This document shows positions 1 through 11,399 of a DNA stretch of 64,000 bases, piece by piece; position 1 is the first letter of the stretch; every line of letters begins with the position of its first letter. This DNA is from Crocodylus rhombifer. Taxonomy: Eukaryota > Chordata > Crocodylia > Crocodylidae. The stretch is from positions 710,957-774,956 of the forward strand of contig JAVSML010024593.1 of assembly GCA_038503035.1 (NCBI GenBank). Direction: 5' to 3'. The notes under the pieces are model-generated. The model ran no database searches. It was not told where the DNA came from and saw nothing but the letters and a program-made list of their open reading frames with translations. The translations under genes and the position numbers were made by a program.

Positions 1-48
1 CAGCCCTAATGTCTATGAAATCTATGAAATCTATGAAGTCTGTGGGGG
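1..48 (+). mobile_element. CR1 LINE 3' tail (subfamily B)
   Basis: The window opens with cagccctaatgtctatgaaa followed by two further ctatgaaat units. This equals the end of the CR1-B element near 26290-26328. The body of this element lies outside the window. Confidence 0.85.
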
Positions 49-289
49 GTGGGGGTTGAAGGGCCAGGGCTAGGGAACTGTCTGGGGGTGGGAGGGTGCA
101 CACGTGTGTGTGTCTGTGGCAGGGGTGTGTGGAGGGGATGGGTGTGTGAGGCAGGGCAGGTGCCTGCCAGCACTGGGGGAAGCTGTCCAGGTGCCGGGAC
201 TGCAGCAGGGCATATAAATGGAATGGGCAGGGGCAGGGCACTGGCATATCACTGTCCCCCACAATCATATACCCCTCTCCCCTCATGTG
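49..289. other. G-rich and GT-rich intronic sequence
   Basis: Between two CR1 tails. G-rich on the + strand with a short TG run near 102-116. No gene is seen; the open frame here is attributed to composition. Confidence 0.5.
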
Positions 290-332
290 TGACAGGTGTC
301 CTCTTTTTTGGAACTGGAAATATGGTAACCCT

Positions 333-395
333 AGGGCAGGAGGCTGGATTAGGTGACTTGTGGAGGTCCCTTTTAGCCCTTCTTCTCTATGATTT
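333..395 (+). mobile_element. CR1 LINE 3' end, decayed
   Basis: Contains gggcaggaggctggattagg followed by gatgacttg-like and ggtcccttttagccct motifs and ctatgat. This is the conserved CR1 3' UTR layout (a gggctggactagatgatct-like block, then ggtcccttccagcccta, then a tail). It is strongly 5'-truncated. Confidence 0.7.
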
Positions 396-484
396 CCTGT
401 ATGGTCTTGCCTGTCTGTGCACATTGGCCAAGTAGAACACACCTAAGCGAACCTGCTCATCTGTATTCAAAGGGATGGATTTCT

Positions 485-1022
485 TATGTGTAGGGCACAA
501 AAGTTTTAATTTTCCATGCTGCACCAATCAGAGTGAAAAAAGTTATTTGTGCCTCCATAACCCATAAGAAGGGATCCTGGTTTTCTCTGATAAAAAAAAA
601 TCCCCAATTTTTGGTTTTAAGAATGTAACCCAAAATCCACATTTTTCCATGCCTAAAATGAAGCATCACTAATATTCTCTTTCTCGCTCTCTCTTGCTCT
701 CTCTTGCTCACTGTCTATCAGGCTGTTTCATTTTAATCATGGAAAAATGTGGATTTTGAGTTACTTTTAGGCCCACACAAATTGTTACTAGAAAGGTTAT
801 TTTCTTATGAGCAGGGATCCTGGTTTTCTCTCTAAAAAATCCCCAATTTTTGGTTTAAAAAAACGAACCCAAAATCTACATTTTTCCTTGATTAAATTGA
901 AACACCACTAATATATAACTATATATAGATATAAAATTGGGGATTTTTTTAATCAGAGAAATCCAGGATCCTTGCTCATAAGAAAATAATATTTGTAGTA
1001 ACAATTTGTGTGGGCCTAAAAG
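485..1022. repeat. Foldback and direct repeat cluster
   Basis: A segment at about 564-680 (ggatcctggttttctct, then tccccaatttttggttt, then cccaaaatccacatttttcc) recurs in direct orientation at about 809-915. The arm 764-850 recurs as a reverse complement at 933-1022. The shared blocks include cttttaggcccacacaaatt, ggatcctgg and ccccaatttt. The loop is AT-rich (atatataactatatataga). A short inverted copy of the acatttttccatg part lies at about 723-764. No coding capacity. Likely a non-autonomous foldback element. Confidence 0.7.
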
Positions 1023-2039
1023 TTGGCAGTATTCCTGTGTTCCTTCTACCATGAGTCAGTGGAGAGAGATATATGGTATTTCTTGCTGATGAACTAAGCT
1101 GCATTAACTACTGTATTCTTACATATTCAAGAATCTAGTTCAGTATAACCTGTGCTTTTCTCTGGTACTGGATCTGTGGCAACTGCTTGAGTCAAAAGTG
1201 AAATTCATCCAGTAGCTGAAGGATTACAAATAGACAACTTATTTCTCCATATGTTATAAAATCTCTAATTTTCAACTTTCCTATTGTGGTGGCTCTTACC
1301 TCAACTATGTGAGTGTGGTTACCAAAGTGTGGTAATTATAAATGAGGGAGAGAACCTTTAGTGATACTAATGCAAAATATGCAAACAGCTTTGGCTAAAC
1401 ATAGCTTTACCATGATTTTGTTATATAAATGTCAGACTGAATTTAAATGTTATGGAAACATTTGTTTTATCTTTATGGACTGTAGCAGCTGCACAGTTTT
1501 CTGAAGTACAGTTTACATTTATGATGTTATTTAAATCTGTTGCATACATTCAGCATGCACAAAAGAATTTTTTTTAAAACAAGTGTGTTAGACTACAGTA
1601 AATACCTTGAGGTCCACATTTTACCTCTCCATATCAAGTCAAGTTCCTGTTGACCGCCAGGAATGCCAGGTGCATTGAAGCTTTCAGTGAAGATTTGATC
1701 CAGCAAGGGGAGAAGGTGCTAAGTTAAATGAGTGAGGAGGCGTCAGCCCTCTGAAATTATTCTTATTTTGTACATCATGACCCAATTTCATCGTAAAATA
1801 ATTAGGTAGTTGTGTTTTCTTCCGATTATTTTAAACTGCATGTAATGCTTTTAAGAATCACCCACTTCTTCCTTACTTTCTCCAAACATCAGTTAGCAAC
1901 CTGCTTGGTAATAGTAGTAATAAATGCACTAACAATATTACCATGGTTTTAATATTAAATTGCATTGCACCAGCTAAAATAATTTCTAAGCATAGGTCAG
2001 AAATGCTACATTTTCAAACAATAATTCCACTTAAATGTT
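1023..2039. other. AT-rich intronic sequence, nothing recognised
   Basis: No open frame, repeat end or RNA motif that I can support. T-rich and A-rich throughout. Confidence 0.6.
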
Positions 2040-2226
2040 CTGGTAGTGCTGAAGTTATGTTGTTGCTGTGATGGTCTGAGAAATACACAAGAGGCAAGAA
2101 TCCTTTCTCAGGTCTCAGTCTTCTCAGGTGACCTCTGAAGAAGGATATTGTGACACCCAGGAGCTTGTCTACATCTTTCCCAACCTTATAATTGGTCCAA
2201 TAAAAGATATCACCCACAAAAATTGT
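2040..2226 (+). mobile_element. Penelope-like element tail with degenerate hammerhead core
   Basis: The + strand reads ctgaaga at 2135-2141, then attggtccaataaaagatat at about 2191-2210. The latter is the conserved 3' part of reptile Penelope-like retroelements. The hammerhead core CTGATGA is altered to CTGAAGA, so ribozyme function is unlikely. The element is only a tail; no reverse transcriptase is left. Confidence 0.55.
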
Positions 2227-2255
2227 TAACACTTCATGTTGAAATCAAAACTCAT

Positions 2256-2352
2256 GGAAGAGGTAATATCTTTTTTATTAGACCAACTAGATTATTTGCA
2301 AACAAATTATTTTATTTGCAAACTTTTGGGCATACTCCATCTTCATCAGGCA
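2256..2352 (-). mobile_element. Penelope-like element tail with hammerhead-like motif
   Basis: On the minus strand ctgatgaag (complement of 2341-2349) is followed by a gcccaaaagttt segment and then ttggtctaataaaaaagata. This is the order seen in Penelope-like tails: hammerhead core CTGATGA, stem II, GAAA, then an AT-rich 3' block. Here GAAA has become AAAA. The element faces the + strand tail at 2040-2226. Confidence 0.6.
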
Positions 2353-2359
2353 TAGGCGA

Positions 2360-3020
2360 GAGCAGAGATAGTAAAAGTTCTCCTAGGTAGAAATAAAAAT
2401 TCATATTTCACAGGAGAGCTGAACATGTGGTAAAGTCTCCTGTTTGGAATAGTTCATTTTGTCCAGGTTAGGAACAGAGAAATATTGAAAAAGTCTTTTT
2501 ACCTCAAAGTTACAAGCAAGATGTACAAGTGTATTTCCTTCAGGTTATGATGTTTCATATTTCACAGAGGAGTGGAAAGATGGAAAGCTCTTCTGGGCAG
2601 GAATTTCTTTTGAGGTATCTGTGTGCCTCTGTGCTCTGTAAGATGCAAATTTGCTCCAGTGATAGGAAGAGCCTGGTGTTAGCATATCAGGTGGTAAAAT
2701 GTTTCCTTCTTGTAAAACTATGAACTTTTCATTTAAAAAAATTGAGATAAGCTTTACATTTGGTTTGAAATAGCCAGCTTCCACAAGTGTCATGATTGTA
2801 TTTCACTGAGTCAGTCATAAAGTAATTGTTTTCAAAATTCAGTATCAGACTCATCCTCTTTACTCTGATCCAGTAAGAAAAATAGAATTGGTGCACTGAA
2901 CACAGTAAAAGTCTACATTAGAATCTAGATTCTTTTTGCTATAAATTTAGCCATGTTTTAAACGCCAATTTTGCTTCTGTAACAGCAGAAACTAACTCAT
3001 CTTGTTTCCTATTGATTGTA
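2360..3020. other. Intronic sequence, nothing recognised
   Basis: Short open frames on both strands around 2529-2793 show no domain or codon pattern that I trust. No repeat end seen. Confidence 0.5.
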
Positions 3021-3029
3021 CAGAGGTGT

Positions 3030-3095
3030 ACGATTGTGCTAGTTAAGGTAGGCATGAGCTTTCACAGGCAACAGCCTTCTTCAGATGGTCTGAAT
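3030..3095 (-). mobile_element. Penelope-like tail with hammerhead-type fold
   Basis: The minus strand carries ctgaaga (3078-3084), a stem AGGC-tgtt-GCCT, then gaaa (3060-3063) and gctcatgcc. This is the hammerhead layout with one core change (CTGAAGA for CTGATGA). The same family sequence occurs at 11277-11355. Confidence 0.55.
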
Positions 3096-3983
3096 TGACT
3101 GACAGAAAGAAAATATTATATAAAGAAGAGAAAGGGACAGAGAGAGGGGACTCTGCTGGGAGAGGTAGTAAGTAGGTTAATTAGATCGCAAGAGTGTGGG
3201 CACATGCACATTGGGGGTTATTTCAAATGGGCAGTAGTTGTTACTTTCTGTTGTGTGTGAATGCAGTGTCCACATCCACAAAAGAACGAAGCAGTTAACA
3301 GATAGGCTAGGCAATGAGATAAGAATCCATAGTCCCTCCTTGAGAACATGTTTAATATGATCCAGTCTCTGGGTGATTTCTTGTTCTGCAATGTCTTAAA
3401 TTGATTTTTTAATTTTTTGTTTGTTTATTTTAGAACAGCTACTTTGAGGTCAGTGAATGCCCAAAATGGTTAAAGTGTACTGCCACAAGCTTTTCTCTGC
3501 TTCTTGAACTGATGTCAAATCTGTGTCCATTTAGTCCTTTTATAGAGGCATTCGGCCATCTTGCCATTATAGATTATAGAGAGGTACTGTAATCAGATTA
3601 AGGCACATATGACATTGGAAGAGAAGCGAGGAATGAACCCTGGATGTTATAATTCATGTTACTCAGTCCAATGGGAGTGTGGTCGATGTTGATGAGGCGG
3701 TACAAGTGGCATTCAGGTTTGTAGCAAGGTCTGGTGGCTTGAAGAGAATTGGAGTTACATGCTTTGTTACTGTAGAGAAACTGTTTGAGTCTGCAGGGCT
3801 GCCCCTAAGGGTAGTCTTACAGGTTGGCTTTTGAACAATTCTAAAGACACTTAAGTGGGAGGCCATTTGTAGATGTGCTCACCACTTCCTAAACAGTGTT
3901 AACTGATTCACATCACAGAGTTTTAATCAAATTTCAATTTGAAATAAAGGTTAATAGATGATCATTAACCATTAGCCCCTTAA
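3096..3983. other. Intronic sequence, nothing recognised
   Basis: Contains a purine-rich stretch around 3115-3160 and a T-rich run near 3400-3430. No gene or repeat end that I can support. Confidence 0.5.
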
Positions 3984-5068
3984 CAGGCCACTCGCCATCA
4001 TCTTTGGAAATTCATAGTGATCAGGGAGATCCCAGATGATTGGAAAAGGGCAAATATAGCACCCATATTTAAGAAAGGGAAAAAGGCGAATCCAGGGAAT
4101 GACAGATGGGTCAGCCTCACCTTATTCCCTGGAAAATTAATGGAGCAGATCCTCAAGGAACTTGCTTGGAGTAGAAGAAGATGATTGGGAACAGTCAGCA
4201 TGGATTCACCAAGGGCAAGCCATGCCTGACCAACATGATTGCCTTCTATGATGAGAAGACTGACTCTGTTGATGTAGGAAAACCAATGGATGTGGTATAC
4301 CTTGATTTTAGCAAGGGTTTCGACATCGTCTACTACAATATTCTTGGATCATTGCGCACAGAGGGTAGCAATCAATGGCTCAATATCTAGCTGGCAGCCA
4401 GTATCAAGTGGAGTGCCCCAGGAGTCAATCCTGGGACCAGTTTTGTTCAATATATTCATCAACAAGGTGGAAGATGGGATAGAGTGCACCCTCAGCAAGT
4501 TTGCAGATGACACCAAGCTGGGAGGGGTAGTAGGTATGCTGGATGGTAGAGCTAGGATTTAGAGACATGTAGACAAATGGAGGATTGAACCAAAAGAAAT
4601 CTCATAGGATTCAATGAGGACAAGTGCCAAGTCCAGCATGTAGGACAGAACAATCCTATGTGCTGTTACAGGCTGGGGGGCTGACTGGCAGAGCAGCAGC
4701 TCTGTACAAAAGGACCTGGGGGTTACAGTGGACAACAAGATAAATATGAGCCGACCGTGTGCCATTGTTGCCAAGAAGGTTAACAGCATACTGGGCTGCA
4801 TTGGTAGCTGTGTTGCCAGCAGATCAAGGGAAGTGATTTATTACCGTTTATTCAGCACTGGTGAGGCCCTACACATCTAGCCATGTTCAATTTTGGGCCC
4901 CCCACTACAAAAAGGATGGCGACAAGGTGGATCCAGCAAACTACAGGCCCATCAGCCTGACCTCTGTCCCAGGGAAGGTCTCAGAAAAGTTTATTAAAGA
5001 CACCATCCTTAATGGACTGGCTGATGCCAACATCCTGAGGGATAGCTAGCACAGGTTTGTTGTGGGTA

Positions 5069-6560
5069 TCATAGAATCATAGAATCATAGAAGTAGGGTA
5101 AGAAGACCCCCCGCCTGGGCAGGAGCAAAAAATGGACTCAAATGAGTCCAGCCAGGTAGGCGTCAAGCCTCTTCTTAAAGATCCCCAGGGTAGGAGCCAG
5201 CACCACTTCCCTTGGAAGTTGGTTCCAGCTCCTAGCCACCCTAACTGTGAAGTAGTTCTTGCAGATGTTTAATCTAAACCTACTCTCCAGTAACTTGTGT
5301 CCATTATTCCTTGTTATGCCAGGGGGCACTAGGGGAAACAGTGTCTCCCCCAAACCCTTCTGGTCCCCCCTAGTGAGTTTATAGACAGTCACCAGGTCCC
5401 CCCTCAGCCTTCTCTTGTGAAGGCTGAACAGGTTTAGGTCCCACAGTCTTTCACTGTGGGGTCTGCCCTGTTGTCCCCGGATCATGCGGGTGGCCCTCCT
5501 CAAGACCCTTTCAATGTTGTCCACATCCCTCCTGAAATGGTGCGCACAGAACTGGACACAGTACTCCAGCTGTGGCCTGACCAGCGTTGCACAGAGGGGG
5601 AGGATCACCTCCTTGGTTCTATTTGAGATGCACCTGTGGATGCACGACAAGGTCCGGTTAGCCCTGCCAACCGTGACCTCGCATTGCCGGCCCATGTTCA
5701 TCTTGGAGTCAGTAATGACTCCAAGATCCCTTTCTGCCTCCGTGCTCTCAAGAAGACAGTTTCCCATTCTGTAAGTGTGCTGCTGGTTTCTACTGCCTAA
5801 GTGCAGCACCCTGCACTTGTCAGTATTGAAACGCATACTGTTTGTTAGCCCACTCCTGTAACCTATCCAGATCTTGTTGCAATCTTTCCCTCCCTACTAG
5901 CGTGCTCACCTCACCCCAAATTTTGGTATCATCAGCAAATTTAAACAGGTTGCTTTTCACCCGGTCGTCCAGATTGCTGATGAAGAAATTGAACAGCGCA
6001 GGCCCAAGGACCGAGCCCTGGGGGACTCCGCTGCCCACTTCCCCCCAGGTTGAATATGACCCGTCCACCATCACCCTCTGAGTACGACCCTTGAGCCAAT
6101 CTGCAATCCATCTGACTGTGTAGGCATCAGTGCCACAGTTGCCTAGTTTTTAAATGAGGATGGGGTGGGAGACGGTGTCAAAGGCCTTGCTGAAGTCTAG
6201 AAAGACTACGTCCACAGCGACACCTGCATCCAGTGCTTTTGTGACCTGATCATAAAAGGCAATCAGGTTGGTCTGACATGACCTGCTCCTAATGAAACCG
6301 TGCTGCCCATAATGAAACCCTTGAGCATCATCCCTGAACCTGGCCCATCACAGATGAGCTCCTTGAGGATTTTCTCAAAGAGTTTCCCTAGGACTGAGGT
6401 AAGACTGACAGGCCTATAGTTGCCCGGGTCCTCTCTCTTCCCTTTTTTGAAGATGGGGACCACGTTAGCTATCTTCCAGTCATCCGGCACCTGGACTGAG
6501 CACCACGAGCGCTCATAAAGCCATGCCAAGGGCCCTGCAATAACCCCAGCTAGCTCCCCA
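5069..6560 (-). mobile_element. CR1-C LINE inserted into an older CR1-B, 5'-truncated
   Basis: The tail on the + strand is (tcatagaa)n at 5069-5091, so the element reads on the minus strand. Its reverse transcriptase C-terminal region is open for 232 codons (5836 to 5138) and ends AYLAGLI. Upstream pieces at 6074-5820 (GVPQGSVLGPALF and FADDTK) and 6586-6263 (VVPIFKKGK, NYRPVSLTS) lie in shifted frames. A ggta duplication flanks it (5065-5068 and 6561-6564). Its insertion interrupts gggtaggtcttg of the host CR1-B. Confidence 0.85.
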
Positions 6561-6602
6561 GGTAGGTCTTGCTTCACCAATCTCATTTCCTTTTATGACC
6601 AG

Positions 6603-7449
6603 GTGACCTATCACCTGGACAAGGGAGAAGAGACTGATGTCATATATCTTGACTTCAAAAAAGCCTTCAGTCTGGTATCCCATGATCACCTCTTGGCGAA
6701 ACTGGCAAATTGTGGCGTTGGGTCCACCATGATCTGCTGGCTGGGAAATTGGCTCTGTGGTCAGACCCAGAGGGTTGTAATTGATGGCAGTCACTCATGG
6801 TGTCCTGTGACCAGTGGGGTTCCCCCAGGCTCTGTCCTTGGACCCATATTGTTCAACATCTTCATTAATGATGTGGACATTGGAGTCAGAAGCAGACTGG
6901 CCAAGTTTGCCAATGACACCAAACTCTGGGGCAAAGCATCCACACCTGAAGACAGGAGGGCTATGCAGGCTGACCTGGACTGGCAAATGGGTGGACGAGA
7001 ACCTGATGGTGTTTAACACTGAAAAATGCAAGGTTCTCCACCTTGGGAGGAAAAACCTGCAGCATCCTTATAGGCTTGGCAGTGCTACGCTGGCTAGTGC
7101 TACAGAAGAAAGAGACTTGGGGGTCATGATTGACCACAAGATGAACATGAGCCTTCAATGCGATGCTACAGCTGGTAAAGTGACCAAAACACTGGCTTCC
7201 ATCCATAGATGCTTCTCAAGCAAATCCCGGGACGTCATTCTCCCCTTGTACTTGGCCTTGGTGAGGCCGCAGCTGAAGTACTGCATCCAGTTTTGGGCCC
7301 CACAATTGAAAAAGGATGTGGAGAAACTTGAGAGAGTCTTGAGAAGAGCCACGCACATGATCAGAGGTCAGGAAAAGAGACCTTATGACAACAGGCTGAG
7401 AGCCAGGGAGCTCTTTAGCCTGGAAAAGTGCAGGCTCAGGGGTGAATAG
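6603..7449 (+). pseudogene. CR1-B reverse transcriptase remnant
   Basis: Two overlapping frames carry recognisable reverse transcriptase blocks. VIYLDFKKAFS is near 6639 and SGVPPGSVLGPILFNIFIND near 6811. FANDTKLWG is near 6907; the catalytic FADD has become FAND. A second frame continues with [11 protein letters not shown] and VLRRATHMIRG. The change from FADD to FAND removes a catalytic Asp and, with the frameshift, marks the copy as dead. Confidence 0.8.
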
Positions 7450-7800
7450 CAGTCTTCAAGTACCTGAAAGGTGGTTCGAAAGAGGTTGGAGCTCGACTGT
7501 TCTCAGTGGTGGCAGATGACAGAACAAGGAGAAATGGTCTCAAGCTGCAGCAAGTGAAGTTTAGGTTAGATATTAGGAAGAATTTTCTCACTAGGAGGTT
7601 AGTAAAACACTAGAACAGGTTACCCAGAGAGGTTGTGGATGTTCCATCCTTGGAGTTTTTTAAGACCTGGATAGACAAAGCCTTGGCTGGGATGATCTAG
7701 TTGAAGCTAGTCCTGCTTTGAGTAGGGGTTTGGACTAGATAATCTCCTGAGGTCCCTTCCAACTGTCATTTTCTATGATTCTATTATTCTATGAATTCGC

Positions 7801-8345
7801 AGCCTCTGTGTGAGGGCTTATCTACTTAGCAGTTGTGGTTGTAAATATTTAGGAGGTGATAATAAGCCCGCTTAATCACTGCTGCATTGTTGCAAACCTA
7901 CTGACAGTTATCTGAAGTGCTGTTCAATAAGCCATAATAGTTGCAATTGACCTGAGTGTTGATGACCATCTCAGCCAATGTGTTGTGGCAGGGGCCAAGC
8001 GGGTTTGCTTTTGTATCACAGAGCAATAGCCCATGTATTTGGGCAGGACTGGGGGCTTAGTCAGGATAATGATACTTGTTGGCACAGTTGACTTTGTAAA
8101 GGTGCCACTTTGTCCCTGATAGCTTCTGTTGTTTTGCAAAAACCTGATTGAGTTTCCCTTGTAGGGACTGATCTTTGCAATACTTATCTGCCAAATTCCT
8201 AAGGACTGTTTTTCCTAAAACAATGACATATATATGTTAATTAATACAGTTTTAATTGCCCTAGTCTGCATTAACTTTAATCCTAATTCAGTTAGAATTA
8301 GTTCATTCAAACTGGAGACAGTATTAATTTGGATTACAGATGTCT
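7801..8345. other. Intronic sequence, nothing recognised
   Basis: Between two CR1 copies. The stretch near 8260-8330 (taatcctaattcagttagaa and attcaaactgg) resembles blocks at 9390-9410 and could be part of an old short transposon, but no ends can be fixed. Confidence 0.4.
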
Positions 8346-9247
8346 GCATGGCTCAGTCCTCAGGCCCTCACTGTTCAACATCTTCATCAGCAACTTGGAC
8401 GAGGGGGTGAAAAGCACCCTGTTCAAATTTGCAGATGACACTAAGATGTGGGGAGAACTGGGTACACTAAAAGGAAGGAATGGGCTACAATTGACAGGTT
8501 AGCCACAGAGCTGGGTGGATGAGAACAGGATGGGATTCAACACTGACAAGTACAAGGTGATGCACCTGGGGAGGAAGAACCAGCACCATACCTACAGGTT
8601 GGGGAACTCCCTTCTCTTCAGTACAGAGGCAGAAAAGGATCTTGGAGTCATTATTGATACCAAAATGAACATGGGCTGACAGTGTGGGGACACGGTCAGG
8701 AAGGCCAACCGTACCTTGTCATGCATCTACAGATGCATCTCAAGCAGATCCAAAGAGGTGATACTCCCCCTCTATGCGGCACTGCTAAGGCCACAGTTGG
8801 AGTACTGCATCCAGTTCTGGGCTCCACACTTCAGGAGGGATGTGGACAACATGTAGAGGGAGGCTGAGGGACCTGAACCTGTTCAGCCTCCACAAGAGAA
8901 GGCTGAGGGGGGATCTAGTGGCCATTTACAAACTAGTCGGGGGGACCAGCAGGCATTGGGGGAGTCTGAGCCCTCCCAGGAGTGACAAGAAATAATGGTC
9001 ACAAGCTGGCAGAGAGTAGATTCAGGCTAGATATTAGGAGGCACTACTTCACTGTCAGGGCAGCTCAGATCTGGAACCAACTTCCAAGAGAAGTGGTGCT
9101 GGCTCCTACCCTGGGGGTCTTTGAAAGGAGGCTGGATGAACACCATGCCGGGGTCGTTTGACCCCAGTACTCTTTCCTGCCATGGGAGGAGGTCAGACTT
9201 GATGATCTTCTCAGATCCCTTCTGACCCTACCGACTATGAAACTATG
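8346..9247 (+). mobile_element. CR1-C LINE, 5'-truncated
   Basis: Starts inside the reverse transcriptase at the sequence matching VLGPALFNIFIS and ends at ccgactatgaaactatg. The conserved 3' block (gaggaggtcagacttgatga, then a tctcagatcccttctgaccc-like part) is present. In-frame stops and indels break it. It is closest to the element at 47295-50765, but on the + strand. Confidence 0.85.
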
Positions 9248-11276
9248 TCCACATGTATATAGTGATGGCTGTAGTTCAGTTTAAACTTAGAAAAATGTAA
9301 TGTCTATAAACAGCTGGACTGTTCACACATTAATGGGTGTTAAACTATGCTAACTTTCTTAAAGTTATGCTACTTAAGACAAGGGTTATCCATTCTGACT
9401 CATTCAAACTAGGGTATTGTTAGTCTGCTCCACAAAGATAAAGAAATCAATCTGCAGTCATCCAGCATCCCAGGATGCATGGCTTCCAACCCCTCTACCC
9501 CACACCAGCTCTCCACCCTCCTGGGCTCTATTGCCCAGGAGTCAACAGTGGCCCTAAGCCAACACCCCCCCTACTCCGAGTGGGTATGACCCCAGCCCAC
9601 ATGGCACTACACTGTCAGTTCCAACAGACCCAGGAGACCCAAGCCAAGCTTGTGGGTTGGGGGCCAGGCATGTGACCCTCCCCTCAGAGAGTTAAGTCTT
9701 TTTCTGACATCTGGGTAGTTAGCCAGGACATCTTGGGGGAAGAAGGGAGAGTGGCTTCGCTCCTCAGCCTCCCACATTCCTGGAGGAAGGAAAAAAGGGC
9801 TGCCTAATGCAGATGCATGCTTCCCGATCCTTCATGCTCCAGCCATGATTAACCCCAAGGGCTGCTGGTTACAGTTCTGGTTCCTAGCCACTCCCTGTTC
9901 ACCAGAGACCTCCAGTGGCAGGTCACTGTAGTGCAGGTCAGAGGTGACATTAAAGTTTATTCTGAAACTGTTCACACGTTAACATCACCTAACATTCTGC
10001 AGATTTAGAATGGTTTGAAGGTAAACTACTACAGCACCATAAATCAGGACAGACTTGTTCCCTAAGGTAACTTGAGATAGTCATAATTTTCTAAAAAGAG
10101 CTGGAACTCAGTAAAGATGTTTCTATGGCATCAAACTGGGGGCTGTAAGTGACAACCAAAGGGATTCTGTTATCCTTGTCTTGGGGCTCGTATTGTAGCA
10201 GGTTGCAGTGTGGGCTGAGCCTGGCTCTGTTGACTGAGTCACTACTATTTTGGGGTTGCACTGTAAGTGTGGCAAACTCTGTTGTCGATGCTTGAGGTAT
10301 GAAACCTGGGCTATGTACAAATGTTTACTTCCTACTGGGAAAAAACAGAAGTATACAGACATTTAGGCTTTTTCTCCCAGAGCAAAAATGACCACTTCAG
10401 GAGAAAAATAACCCTGGAAAAAGCCAATGTTAAGTGTCCCCCAGAAAAGCTTCTTCCAGGGAACTGAAAGTCTGAAAACTTTCCCTGGATTTACCTCATC
10501 CTGGGGATTGGGTTGGGGGGTGCTTTGCCCCACTGTTCCTCTCCCAGCCCAGACTGATCTAGGAGGAGAAGTGAGTGGTGAGGCAAAACCCCCAGCCCCT
10601 TCCCCATGCCAGGGAAGTGCCTAGCTTAAGAAAGTTCTGGCAGCCTTGCTGCTCCCTCTTGGTCCTGTCCAGGAAGGGAAAGGAGCAGCAACTACTGCCC
10701 CTCGTCTCTTCCCAAAGCTCTGCTTGGGATAAGGGATGAGAGCTTTGCCCTAGTCCTTCCTCTGTTCTGCTCCCAGAGACCAGGGACAGAGTGGAGGATG
10801 CTGCCTGCCCCACCCTGTTCACCAGATCCTGGGCCAGGGCAGGTTTGGGGAGTCCTTCCGCACTGCTTCCTTTGCTGTTCCAGACTGGGATCACCCTGGT
10901 CTTGGGAGGGCACAAAAAAACAAAGGAGTAGCTCCAGATTGAACATCTATACCGCTCCCTCTCCTGGAAAGATATCCTTTGGGGTAGAAATAGATGTCTG
11001 ATCAGAAATTAATGTCTATATACAGCCTTGGCCCTATCCCTGCATACCTGGATCAAAGCAGGTATGGTTGTAGGATAGAGCTTGGCTGCAGATGTTGGAT
11101 CTAGCAATTTGCATGGAATAAAAGCTGATGGCATGGACATAGCTGTAGCAGTTGGTTGTTTTCTGTTACATATTGTCTTGACACTGGAAATTTTCATACT
11201 AGTGTCCACAGAGAGATACTCATATTAATTTGAAGTCAGGCAGAAAGCAGGACTCACTGAAACCATAATCTAATTG
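9248..11276. other. Intronic sequence with unresolved old repeats
   Basis: The phrase actgttcacacattaa near 9320 and actgttcacacgttaa near 9967 bracket a CT-rich block in direct orientation, so this may be a repeat copy with uncertain ends. 10400-10930 is GC-rich with chance frames on both strands. No gene is supported. Confidence 0.4.
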
Positions 11277-11355
11277 GTTCAGAGAGGCATAAGCCTTCAT
11301 AGGCAACAGCTTACTTAATCAGCTGTTGCATACAAAAGTTTATGACTCTCTGAAC
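11277..11355. repeat. 34-bp inverted pair of Penelope-like tails
   Basis: Arm 11277-11310 and arm 11322-11355 are reverse complements at about 80 percent (7 mismatches counted by eye), with an 11-bp loop ttacttaatca. Both arms carry the family sequence gctgttgc, then gcttatg or gtttatg, then ctctctgaac. The + strand continues as gtctctaaggtgccaccctg, the usual end of these tails. Short relatives of that end occur near 41399 and 40495. Confidence 0.65.
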
Positions 11356-11399
11356 AAGTTCGTCTCTAAGGTGCCACCCTGTCTTGCCTTCTGTCAGTG

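Larger units (their letters stand above)
3984..7800 (+). mobile_element. Composite CR1 LINE: A-B-A mosaic interrupted by an antisense CR1-C
   Basis: Five blocks. (1) 3984-4926, CR1-A, reverse transcriptase region, + strand, full of stops. (2) 4927-5068, CR1-B, + strand, starting at the VDPANYRP-coding part. (3) 5069-6560, CR1-C, minus strand. (4) 6561-7445, continuation of the same CR1-B. (5) 7447-7800, CR1-A 3' end with ctatgattctattattctatg. Subfamilies were assigned by comparing blocks with 13457-15063 (A), 24531-26328 (B) and 47295-50765 (C). The B sequence resumes across the C insertion without loss. The switch from B to A near 7446 falls at the homologous codon position. All frames are broken. 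Confidence 0.8.
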
